In this document: positions 26,296-33,064 of the stretch, in pieces
How the letters are laid out: each line of letters opens with the position of its first letter
Position numbering within the stretch: the stretch's first letter is position 1
DNA from: a virus
Length of the DNA stretch: 44,428 nt
Virus record (IMG/VR): IMGVR_UViG_3300044993_000255
Coordinates: 1-44,428 of that record
Direction: 5' to 3' (one strand)
Notes under the pieces: model-generated
What the model saw: the letters and a program-made list of their open reading frames with translations, nothing else
Told to the model about the DNA's origin: nothing
The model's database searches: none
Translations under genes and position numbers: made by a program

Positions 26296-26867
26296 GGGAT
26301 GTAGCGGTATTCCACAAACAGTTGATCTCCTGTTGACGGGATGCCTGCCGTGAAAACGATGATGTTGTTGTTCGTCAGTTGGTAGTCCACCCCTCCCGCG
26401 CGAAGCCGCAGGCCATTCCAAAACACCTTTAGGCTGGATGCCGGATTGGGGGCGTGGGCAAGCACAAAGGTGGCGTTGGAGCCGTTGATGGAACCCGACG
26501 GAACCTCAAAATCGACAAACACCCAATTCACTCCCGGACCGCCGCCTCCGGCGCCGCAGGGTGCGCCGGCTGAGACGGCGCGGCCTTGCTCATCGAACTG
26601 CACGCAATGTCCGCTGGTGCGTGGTCCCGCGAAGAACAGCACATTGCCCGACGGCAAAGAGCATGGGGCTCCCGCATCAGCGGCTGCACCCGTTGCATCG
26701 AGCATCAGGCAATGTCCGGAGGTAAACGCCCCGCCGCCCCAGCGAAGAAAGGAGGAAACAACGCTGGGGCTCGAGGCGGGACGTGGCCGTGAAGTCTGGG
26801 CAACCGCAGCAATAATGCCCATCACGGCAAGACTGATCCAGGGAATGGCTCCACTGCGGAATCTCAT
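26292..26867 (-). CDS. Virion-region protein with signal peptide and duplicated Cys motif
   Basis: 191 residues. It starts MRFRSGAIPWISLAVMGIIA and continues AVAQTS: a basic n-region, a hydrophobic core and an AVA-Q cleavage site, as in a Sec signal peptide. Residues about 50-100 contain two similar units (SGHCLMLDATG...GAPC and SGHCVQFDEQG...GAPC) with paired Cys that could form disulfides outside the cytoplasm. The last 80 residues (DFEVPSGSINGSNATFVLAH onward) form a strand-rich domain like those on phage tail or fibre proteins. It lies between two adaptor-like genes, with 4-base overlaps on both sides. Export before or during assembly would be unusual for a tail protein. Confidence 0.7.
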   Translation of the reverse strand: MRFRSGAIPWISLAVMGIIAAVAQTSRPRPASSPSVVSSFLRWGGGAFTSGHCLMLDATGAAADAGAPCSLPSGNVLFFAGPRTSGHCVQFDEQGRAVSAGAPCGAGGGGPGVNWVFVDFEVPSGSINGSNATFVLAHAPNPASSLKVFWNGLRLRAGGVDYQLTNNNIIVFTAGIPSTGDQLFVEYRYIP

Positions 26868-27685
26868 CGCCAGCTCCTCATGCGGCGCGGCTGTGGCCGG
26901 AAGACTGGCGACATGCGCATGTGCTGAGAGGGAGTGCGCTGGTTTTCCACCCGCTCCATCAGTGAGAGGAAGCGGTCAAAGTCTGTGCGGTCCTGCGCCC
27001 CTGCCCGGTAGAGAACTCCGGCGATGATGGCGTCCGGGCTCACCCAGGGGAGCGGCGAATCGCTGGTATTCATTCCATCGAACTCATACACGGCGGTCAG
27101 ATAGCGGTAAGGGATGCCGAAGGCCGATTGCGGCGCCGGCCAAAGCTCCACTGTGTGCAGCACGGGCGGATTGCTCTCATCGGTGTCGTTGCCCGGAGCC
27201 CATAGCTGAGGCTCGCCAGTCAGGAAGTCCAGGCGCCTCAAGAACTCAAGGGTTTGTGGTCCCTGCCCGCCCATTGTCTCCACCAGCTTCACTTCCGGCG
27301 CAACGGTGTAGGTGTCCTGGTAGATTGTGTAACCCAGATTGGTCCCGGACGTTCCCTCGTAAGGACGGTCCAGCGTGCCGCTGGTGGGCGAGACGTAGGT
27401 GAAGGTGTACCATTCGCGGCCGCCGGTTGCGCGGATCTTGCGTCCGGTCATTGCGGATGTGAATGCCGTACCCACGCCAGTGACAGCCGTGGATCCGCTG
27501 GTAAGGCTGATACTGCCAGCATTGTGGGGCGCCACTGTCTGAAGGATTCGGTCGGCGTGCAAACCCATCCAGTCGCGCTGATCAAGGATTTCGCGGTAGC
27601 TGCGCCGCATCCAAGCAGACAACAGGTCATTGCCCCGGCCAGGGATGAGGGCAGCAAGCTCGGCTCGAATTTCCCCCCAAGTCAT
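26864..27685 (-). CDS. Head-to-tail adaptor-like protein, copy C, with inserted beta domain
   Basis: 273 residues. The helical start (LLSAWMRRSYREILDQRDW) is typical of tail-tubular-A/gp4-like adaptors. Residues about 57-126 hold an inserted strand domain (GSTAVTGVGTAF ... GTLDRPYEGTSG) that is also found in the nozzle-like protein. The rest (LELWPAP-like, here HTVELWPAPQSAFGIPYRY) aligns with adaptor cores. The C-terminus is basic and ends QPRRMRSWR. Its position nearest the capsid genes makes it the best candidate for the ring directly under the portal. The inserted domain may dock the nozzle. Confidence 0.65.
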   Translation of the reverse strand: MTWGEIRAELAALIPGRGNDLLSAWMRRSYREILDQRDWMGLHADRILQTVAPHNAGSISLTSGSTAVTGVGTAFTSAMTGRKIRATGGREWYTFTYVSPTSGTLDRPYEGTSGTNLGYTIYQDTYTVAPEVKLVETMGGQGPQTLEFLRRLDFLTGEPQLWAPGNDTDESNPPVLHTVELWPAPQSAFGIPYRYLTAVYEFDGMNTSDSPLPWVSPDAIIAGVLYRAGAQDRTDFDRFLSLMERVENQRTPSQHMRMSPVFRPQPRRMRSWR

Positions 27686-27690
27686 TTTGT

Positions 27691-27993
27691 TTATGCCTCA
27701 AAGGTCAGCTTGGGCTGGTCGCCTGATCCTCGCACATATGCGATTACCTGATCCTGAATGTATCCGCTGAGCGCCTTGCTGCTGATGCGGATCTGGTGTT
27801 GTGAGTTTGGCGGTATGACGACAACCGCTGCGGCGTCATTGGGATCGGTGCAGAGTTCGATATCAGCTCCCAGGTCAGGATTGAAAATTGTCACAGTTCG
27901 GGCTTCGTAAATTGGACACGTGACAGGAGTCCAGCTTCCGGCGTTCATGCCGGCAAAGCTGCAGATCTGAGCCTTCAGGTTCAGTTGCGCCAT
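27691..27993 (-). CDS. Small virion-region protein, strand-rich
   Basis: 100 residues, predicted mostly strands (VTIFNPDLGADIELCTDPND, VVVIPPNSQHQIRI). It sits between the adaptor-like protein and the preceding structural protein with gaps of five or fewer bases. Size and composition fit a head-completion or decoration protein. No family is recognised. Confidence 0.65.
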   Translation of the reverse strand: MAQLNLKAQICSFAGMNAGSWTPVTCPIYEARTVTIFNPDLGADIELCTDPNDAAAVVVIPPNSQHQIRISSKALSGYIQDQVIAYVRGSGDQPKLTFEA

Positions 27994-27997
27994 CTTC

Positions 27998-28861
27998 TCA
28001 GCTCCTCACCTGAATGGCATATGAATTTCGTGACAGCACGGCAGCTCCGCGGCTCGATATCGTCACGGTCTGATTGTCCGCTCCAGTGAAGGCCAGCGCG
28101 ATGCGCATGCCGGTGACGCCTGACTCTGAGTAGGCCTGCACGTTCGAACTGTCGTTTGTCAGTCCATTGCGGCAGGTGGCGAGCAGCAATGCGCTCTTTG
28201 CCAGAGCCAGGTTGTACTGAGTTGTTGGGACGCCGATTTGCCTTACGTTCGCCGAACGGATGATGTTCATGCCGCGATAGCGGGGCGGGCGGTAATTCAC
28301 CGCTACCGCCCGCGCCACATCTCCCACCTGCTCGGCGTTCAGAATCTCAGACAGAGCCAGCACGTCACGATAGGGGCTGTTTGTTCCTCCGCCGATCCGG
28401 GTGGACAAAATCAGACTGATCGGGTCTCCCGGAGGAATGGAATGGGCCAACAGCGCATTGATCGCGCTGTCGATAACAGCTTGCGTTGGGGCCACTCCTT
28501 GAGCGCCCAGTGGGGTGTTTTCTATGAAATTAGTAGCGAAATTCAGTACGGCGGTCTCCAGCACGTCCACCTGTAACTGAGCCAGTGTCTGGAGCGTTTC
28601 TGCGTAGAACCTGCTGTCATCGAGCAGCCGCTGGATAGGCAGCGTTGCTGAAAACGAATTGAAGTCATCGGCGTTGGCGCTCAGCGCGGACCCGTTGCGG
28701 GCAGTGTGGTTCAGGGTCAACGCGGCGGATGGCGCTACGACTTCCTGCTGGTGCTGCGCCGTGATGGCAGGCAGGACGGTGGACTGCTGAACCACCCGCG
28801 CCGCCAGGTCCGCGGCCAGTTTATTGACAAAGAGTTGCGCCGTTTCAAGCGAGAGGGCCAT
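27998..28861 (-). CDS. Probable structural protein, helical, near the capsid genes
   Basis: 287 residues, rich in Ala, Leu and Asn with helical segments (LALSEILNAEQVGDVARAVA) and a strand-rich C-terminus (MRIALAFTGADNQTVTISSR). It starts MALSLETAQL right after the decoration-like gene (four-base gap). It has about the length of a capsid protein and the phrase LILSTRIGGGTNSPYRD, but no diagnostic motif. It may be a minor head or coat-like protein; the major capsid candidate is at 29363-30271. Confidence 0.6.
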   Translation of the reverse strand: MALSLETAQLFVNKLAADLAARVVQQSTVLPAITAQHQQEVVAPSAALTLNHTARNGSALSANADDFNSFSATLPIQRLLDDSRFYAETLQTLAQLQVDVLETAVLNFATNFIENTPLGAQGVAPTQAVIDSAINALLAHSIPPGDPISLILSTRIGGGTNSPYRDVLALSEILNAEQVGDVARAVAVNYRPPRYRGMNIIRSANVRQIGVPTTQYNLALAKSALLLATCRNGLTNDSSNVQAYSESGVTGMRIALAFTGADNQTVTISSRGAAVLSRNSYAIQVRS

Positions 28862-28865
28862 GTGT

Positions 28866-29363
28866 CTACACCCCCAGCTCGTGAATGCGGTAGGAAACGT
28901 GCAGGATCAGCGGGCTGTTCCCCGTTGTGACTTCGCCATTGAGCAGATGCAGCACCAATGGCGCATTGGGCACTGGCGTAAGGTCTGTGGAGATGGCTTT
29001 GAAGGTGCGGAACTGGTCACTGGTGGCGTCGAGGAAGCCGGTTGTCTCCAGGGTATTGGAAACCACCACGCCGGCGGCGTTGGTGTACTTGATCACCAAA
29101 TCCTCATTCGCCGCAATGCCGGCATAAGCGGTTCCGGCGTAGTCAAGCATGGCAATCGCTCCGAGGAACTCGGTCAGCTTCCCGGCTCCGGGAGCAGGGA
29201 CTAGTGTGAATGGCGTTGCATTCAGGGTCAGCACTGCCGAAGCGGGCACCTCGACCCGAATCATTTTCTCTTCAGCGGAGATCTTGTTCAGCTTGGCGTC
29301 GAACAGCTTCAGCCCTCCCTCCTTCAGGGAGAGAGGGCCGTAAAACGTTGTTCCTTGTGGCAT
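28866..29363 (-). CDS. Probable capsid decoration protein
   Basis: 165 residues, strand-rich with many Ala, Thr and Val and repeated short acidic turns (NTLETTGFLDATSDQF, LLNGEVTTGNSPLILHV). It starts at the last base of the major capsid gene, so the two are read together. The place and the size fit a capsid-decorating or cement protein. Function is inferred from position only. Confidence 0.6.
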   Translation of the reverse strand: MPQGTTFYGPLSLKEGGLKLFDAKLNKISAEEKMIRVEVPASAVLTLNATPFTLVPAPGAGKLTEFLGAIAMLDYAGTAYAGIAANEDLVIKYTNAAGVVVSNTLETTGFLDATSDQFRTFKAISTDLTPVPNAPLVLHLLNGEVTTGNSPLILHVSYRIHELGV

Positions 29364-30271
29364 CAGAATCCTCCAAACACACCGGCGCCGCCGTCTGCGC
29401 CATAGCTGTAGCGCGTCCAGATCGCAGTCTTCAGGCTGCGAGTGTCGAAATCGACATCATGGATAGTGTTGGGCTCTTCCCGGCTGTAGCTCTTCAGATC
29501 CAGGTCATCCATCTCAGCCCAGACGTACCATTTGAGGGGATCAGTCAGGTAGTCCCAAACAACGTACTTGGTGAAGCTAGATTCGCCATCGCGATGCCGG
29601 AAGGCATTGATGGTGTTGTTGGCCGTGTCGGAGCGCATGGAGCCGCCTAGCAGTTCAGCCGCACGCCATTCCAGGTCTGGAGGAACAACGAGTTTTTCCG
29701 GCCGCAGGCGGACAAGATGCCCTTCCGGGCTCTTCCATTTGCGCATTTTGGTGAGGGCAAGCTGAAGACTCACCACATCGAGATCGGAAGTCACGCCAAG
29801 GCGGTTGGACTGCACTCCGCCAGCCTTGTAGATCGGATGGAGTTCGCTGAACAGAGGAACGCCGTCGGGTCCGACAGGGTTGGTGTTGATGAATTGAGCG
29901 TGATGCAGTTCCCGTGTTTCCCGTGCGCTGCGGCCTAGCGCTGCGGCCATTTTGGCGATAATGCCGTAGCGGTCATCGTCCTGAAGCACGCGGGAAGCGC
30001 GGAAGCCAAGACTGTACTGGTCATGGATGTACGTCTTGCGGAAGCCCATTACGGGTTCGTCGTACTTGGTTGGGGCGCCTTCCGCGACCTTAACGAGATT
30101 TCCCAGCCCCGAGAATCCCGTCGTCTGCTCCATCTCCCGCTTGGACGGCTTGACGCGGAAGAACTGCTTGTACTGCGGCGCACGTTGTTTGAATTTGTTG
30201 TGAACGATTTCGTCGATTGCGGGAAGCATATCGACCAGGAACAGGTCAGGTAGTTGAGTCCTGATGATCAT
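29363..30271 (-). CDS. Major capsid protein, Mu gpT-like
   Basis: 302 residues. The features recall the Mu gpT family of HK97-fold capsid proteins: an N-terminal extended region, KVAEGAPTKYDEPVMGFRKT (the beta-hairpin loop), DDDRYGIIAKMAAALGRSA (the spine helix), and the block KLVVPPDLEWRAAELL before the final strand-rich domain. No cleavage site is obvious. The order scaffold, coat-partner, capsid, decoration agrees with a head module. It is the best major capsid candidate of the window. Confidence 0.65.
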   Translation of the reverse strand: MIIRTQLPDLFLVDMLPAIDEIVHNKFKQRAPQYKQFFRVKPSKREMEQTTGFSGLGNLVKVAEGAPTKYDEPVMGFRKTYIHDQYSLGFRASRVLQDDDRYGIIAKMAAALGRSARETRELHHAQFINTNPVGPDGVPLFSELHPIYKAGGVQSNRLGVTSDLDVVSLQLALTKMRKWKSPEGHLVRLRPEKLVVPPDLEWRAAELLGGSMRSDTANNTINAFRHRDGESSFTKYVVWDYLTDPLKWYVWAEMDDLDLKSYSREEPNTIHDVDFDTRSLKTAIWTRYSYGADGGAGVFGGF

Positions 30272-30277
30272 GTGTGA

Positions 30278-30796
30278 TTAAACCCCCGTGCGTCCCAAGT
30301 TGAAGAAGTGACGGTTAAACATCACTTCAATTCGGGCATATGGCCCATGTTCGTTGTCCGGCACATCATGCAAGCCCAACAGCATCAGGTCGAGCGTATT
30401 GGCGGTGCCTACGCTTGATTCACTGATCTGATGGCCGCTGATTTGGGTTGCCGCATTGCCTGCCACCGCCGTCGAGATGTCAGCGTTTTTTCCAAGGTCT
30501 GCCGCCGCAATCCCGTCGGTTGAATTGTTGTCCTGCGCCTCAAACACGGCTCTGGGTGAGGCGATCACCCGGTGACGCGTCAGGGTGCTGGCAGCGCCGA
30601 AGTCCAGACTTACGCCCATGAAGGCAGTGGCCCGGCCTGGCTGGATCTTGTTGCCGGTAAGGACGCATACGGCGTCGTTCCGGAAAATGGCGGTCATTAC
30701 CGATGCTGGTTTTTCGAGCTCAAGCACCTGAACCGGTCCGCCGTCAAAGTTCCGCATGATTGGCCTGAGCCCATGCGGGTTGTTTACGTTAGGCAT
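30278..30796 (-). CDS. Capsid-associated structural protein
   Basis: 172 residues beginning MPNVNNPHGLRP, a start shared by a group of small virion proteins coded next to the major capsid gene in many phages. The rest is strand-rich and low in Lys. It lies six bases before the capsid gene. It is likely a capsid-stabilising or vertex protein; the exact role is not known. Confidence 0.6.
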   Translation of the reverse strand: MPNVNNPHGLRPIMRNFDGGPVQVLELEKPASVMTAIFRNDAVCVLTGNKIQPGRATAFMGVSLDFGAASTLTRHRVIASPRAVFEAQDNNSTDGIAAADLGKNADISTAVAGNAATQISGHQISESSVGTANTLDLMLLGLHDVPDNEHGPYARIEVMFNRHFFNLGRTGV

Positions 30797-30803
30797 GTCC
30801 GCT

Positions 30804-31478
30804 CTAACCTCCGTTCAAAATCTCGCCGGCTGAAACCGATCGAGTGTGTCCCATAGTCGCTGGCGCATCAATGCCGGAATATCCGACATTGCCCTCTACG
30901 CGTTCGCCTGGACGCAATGGAGTAACTCCATTGGCAGCGTAAGCCTCAAGCGTTTTGGGGCCATGCGTTTCGCTGGCCTCAATGGACAGCTGTTTGTAGT
31001 ATTCCTCGCGCTTCCTTGCCCGCTCTTCATCCATGCTGGCGAGCACCATGTTTCCGACGCGGATCAAATTGCCCTTGGCGTCGCGTTCAGGCTGAAAGCC
31101 ACGGTCGCCTTCGCGGTCAAATGTGGCGTTTCCGAACAGGTGAAAGGCTTTGCCGCGCGGATCAGGAACGCGGGCAATAGCGGCCTTGATAGGATCAGCC
31201 TGTTCCCAAGGTTCGCTGCCGGTGCTTTTGTCGTCGGCCAACTGCTGGAGCCTCTTCTCCCAAGAATCTTCGCTGACGCTGACTCCTGGCGTGACCACGC
31301 CGCGCTCCTTGCGCCTTGCGCTTTCTTCCGCGATGCCTTGGTCCGTGTGCTGGTAGGGGATGGCATGCATCAGGTGATCGGGTATAGGTTGTCCGTTAAT
31401 CGTCAAGCCTTTGGCTTTTTCTGCTTCTGCTTGCTGCTGTGCAGCTCTCTTCGCCGCGTAGTCTTTTCTGGCCGCCAT
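30804..31478 (-). CDS. Head-module protein, charged and helical
   Basis: 224 residues. The first 25 residues are basic and helical (MAARKDYAAKRAAQQQAEAE), and the rest is charged with DNA-binding-like patches (ARKREEYYKQ). It lies between scaffold-like and capsid-associated genes with gaps of three to seven bases. It may be a head assembly or packaging accessory protein. No family is recognised. Confidence 0.6.
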   Translation of the reverse strand: MAARKDYAAKRAAQQQAEAEKAKGLTINGQPIPDHLMHAIPYQHTDQGIAEESARRKERGVVTPGVSVSEDSWEKRLQQLADDKSTGSEPWEQADPIKAAIARVPDPRGKAFHLFGNATFDREGDRGFQPERDAKGNLIRVGNMVLASMDEERARKREEYYKQLSIEASETHGPKTLEAYAANGVTPLRPGERVEGNVGYSGIDAPATMGHTRSVSAGEILNGG

Positions 31479-31481
31479 GGT

Positions 31482-32267
31482 TTACCTTAACCCCCGGATT
31501 CCGCCCATTTTGACGCTTTGGGCTCGCTTGCGGTACCCCTCTTCGCTGATTTCGGCCTCACCGGATGCGTTAAAGCGCTCAATGATTGCTCTCTGGGTGG
31601 GGCTCAGCTCATTGCTATCGTCATCAAAACCGCCGTAGCGCGAAGAATAGCCACGGTCTCCGCTTTGCCGCATGATGCGGTCTTGCCGTGCGTCTTGCCG
31701 GCCTTCGGCGATCAGTTCTGCTTTGGCCAGCCGCGCGGCCATGGGAAGCGTTTGGGCGCTGTTTTTCAGGGATGGCTCCCGCTGCGTCATCTCCTGGTAG
31801 ATGGCTTGCGTGCGCTTGAACAGTTCGCTTTGCTCGTTGGCCAGCTCTGGATACTGTCTGGCCAGCTCGGCATCCCGGATGAGGCTTTCCCGGCTGCGCT
31901 CAACTTCCTCGCGCGCGATCCTGCGTGCTTCCTCGCGGACCATCTCCTGAGCCTCACGCTTGGTGAGCACGCCGCGCTTGACGAGGGCCTGAATGCCGTT
32001 CGCCGCAAAGTCGTCCGCAACGTCGGTATCGTCTTCGATCTCCTCGTTTTTGTCTGGTTCGGCGGCTGGCTGCGTTTGACGGCTCAAGAATTGCGCCAAC
32101 AGCTCCCGGTTGTGCCTGGCTTCTTCGGCCATTTCAGCCAGCCGCATATTCAGCTGCTCAAACTCTTCGCGGGTAGGCATTTGGGGAGACTGTTTGCCGC
32201 CGCCTGCCTGATCCGATCTGTCGCCAGTTCCGGATTCTTCCAGTTCTTCTTCGAATTCTGAATTCAT
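31482..32267 (-). CDS. Scaffold-like protein
   Basis: 261 residues. The start is acidic (MNSEFEEELEESGTGD), followed by a long highly charged helical region from about 35 to 180 (EFEQLNMRLAEMAEEARHNR onward, including ARRIAREEVERSRESLIRDA), and a basic, Gly-rich end (KMGGIRGLR). An acidic start, a coiled coil and a basic C-terminus are the usual plan of phage scaffolding proteins, whose basic tail binds the coat. Position just upstream of the head genes supports this. Confidence 0.7.
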   Translation of the reverse strand: MNSEFEEELEESGTGDRSDQAGGGKQSPQMPTREEFEQLNMRLAEMAEEARHNRELLAQFLSRQTQPAAEPDKNEEIEDDTDVADDFAANGIQALVKRGVLTKREAQEMVREEARRIAREEVERSRESLIRDAELARQYPELANEQSELFKRTQAIYQEMTQREPSLKNSAQTLPMAARLAKAELIAEGRQDARQDRIMRQSGDRGYSSRYGGFDDDSNELSPTQRAIIERFNASGEAEISEEGYRKRAQSVKMGGIRGLR

Positions 32268-32611
32268 GCAATTCCTTTCCTTTTTCCGTAAGCAGTTCCC
32301 CCGTAAAGATCGCGGCGCTGTTGCTCGTAACGCTCACTGCACCTGAGGCACAGCAATTGATACACCCCATCCTTCCAGTGCGCGACCATCGGCACTGTGT
32401 CTGTGCCGCGCTCGGCCGCCAGATCTGTCAGGCTCTTGAGGCACTCCTGGCATTCTGGCTCCCGTTTGCCGTACAAAGCCTCTATCGCCCGTTCATGCCT
32501 TTCCCAACAAGACACACAGATTCGAAAATCTGCCGTCAACGACAGCATCTGATGCGCGGGGAAATGCCGTGAGCAGTAGCGGCAACGAACAGTCAGATGA
32601 AACGGCTGCAT
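32264..32611 (-). CDS. Zinc-ribbon protein at the start of the head module
   Basis: 115 residues with three Cys pairs: CRYC, CVSC, CQEC and later CLRC, enough for two zinc sites. The chain is otherwise helical and basic, ending KRKG. It is the first gene after the terminator at 32645-32679, so it may be the first product of a separate transcript. It overlaps the start of the scaffold-like gene by four bases. The function is unknown; nucleic-acid binding is possible. Confidence 0.7.
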   Translation of the reverse strand: MQPFHLTVRCRYCSRHFPAHQMLSLTADFRICVSCWERHERAIEALYGKREPECQECLKSLTDLAAERGTDTVPMVAHWKDGVYQLLCLRCSERYEQQRRDLYGGTAYGKRKGIA

Positions 32612-32821
32612 CTGTCCGCGTTATTGCCGCATCAAACAAGCAACAACAAAAGGGGCGTGAAGCCGAAGCCCCACGCCCCAAAGTCCCAAAGGGATATCTC
32701 GAGGAATCCAAGTAAGAACCACAACCAGTCTTCAGAAATTCACAGGATGAAACAAGGCTACATCAGCAACCTCCTCTCCTGAAAACAGAGGGATCAACCT
32801 GCTGTTCCAATAGTTGTCACT
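32612..32821 (-). other. Intergenic stretch before the head module
   Basis: About 210 bases between the small portal-partner gene and the zinc-ribbon gene. It holds the minus-strand terminator at 32645-32679 and the start of the inverted repeat at 32814-32839. An AGGAGAGGAGG sequence near 32766-32777 resembles a ribosome site but leads only to TTGCTGATGTAG, so no gene follows it. A head-module promoter would be expected between 32645 and 32611, but I see no good match. Confidence 0.5.
32645..32679 (-). terminator. Strong intrinsic terminator (minus strand)
   Basis: Read in the minus direction, GGGGCGTG and CACGCCCC form an eight-pair stem, extended by GGGC/GCTT-type pairs around a TTCG tetraloop, about 12 pairs in all, followed by TTTTGTTGTTG. 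This is a textbook Rho-independent terminator. It separates the packaging block (terminases, portal) from the head block. Confidence 0.85.
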
Positions 32822-32839
32822 TTATCTCTCGTGTGACAA
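32814..32839. repeat. Inverted repeat TTGTCAC-N12-GTGACAA
   Basis: Two perfect seven-base arms separated by 12 bases, overlapping the 3' end of the small gene after the portal. It could be a protein-binding site or a weak hairpin that protects the message end; no T-run follows. Its centre is AT-rich (TTTATCTCTCGT), as in many operators. Confidence 0.45.
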
Positions 32840-33064
32840 TTCCGCAAGCAGGATATTGGGGATTTCCAGCGCAAGCCGCAAGCCTGCAATCAAGCCTCTC
32901 GCGCGGATTGTGCTTTCGTGCGTTTGGTCTGATTCAAGGTCTGAGCGAAACCGCTCAATTGTGTCGCGAATCCGGGCTTGGATCAATGCGTAGCCTGGGT
33001 CTTCGAGCATAGACCTGATCTGCTCCCGCTTGAGCGAACGGGGCGGTTCGACTGAATTGCTCAT
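32822..33064 (-). CDS. Small helical protein after the portal
   Basis: 80 residues, helical and charged (DTIERFRSDLESDQTHESTI, GLIAGLRLALEIPNILLAEL). The start overlaps the portal stop by four bases. Small helical proteins in this place are common downstream of podovirus-type portals; no function is known. It is the last gene of the packaging transcript before the terminator. Confidence 0.7.
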   Translation of the reverse strand: MSNSVEPPRSLKREQIRSMLEDPGYALIQARIRDTIERFRSDLESDQTHESTIRARGLIAGLRLALEIPNILLAELSHER

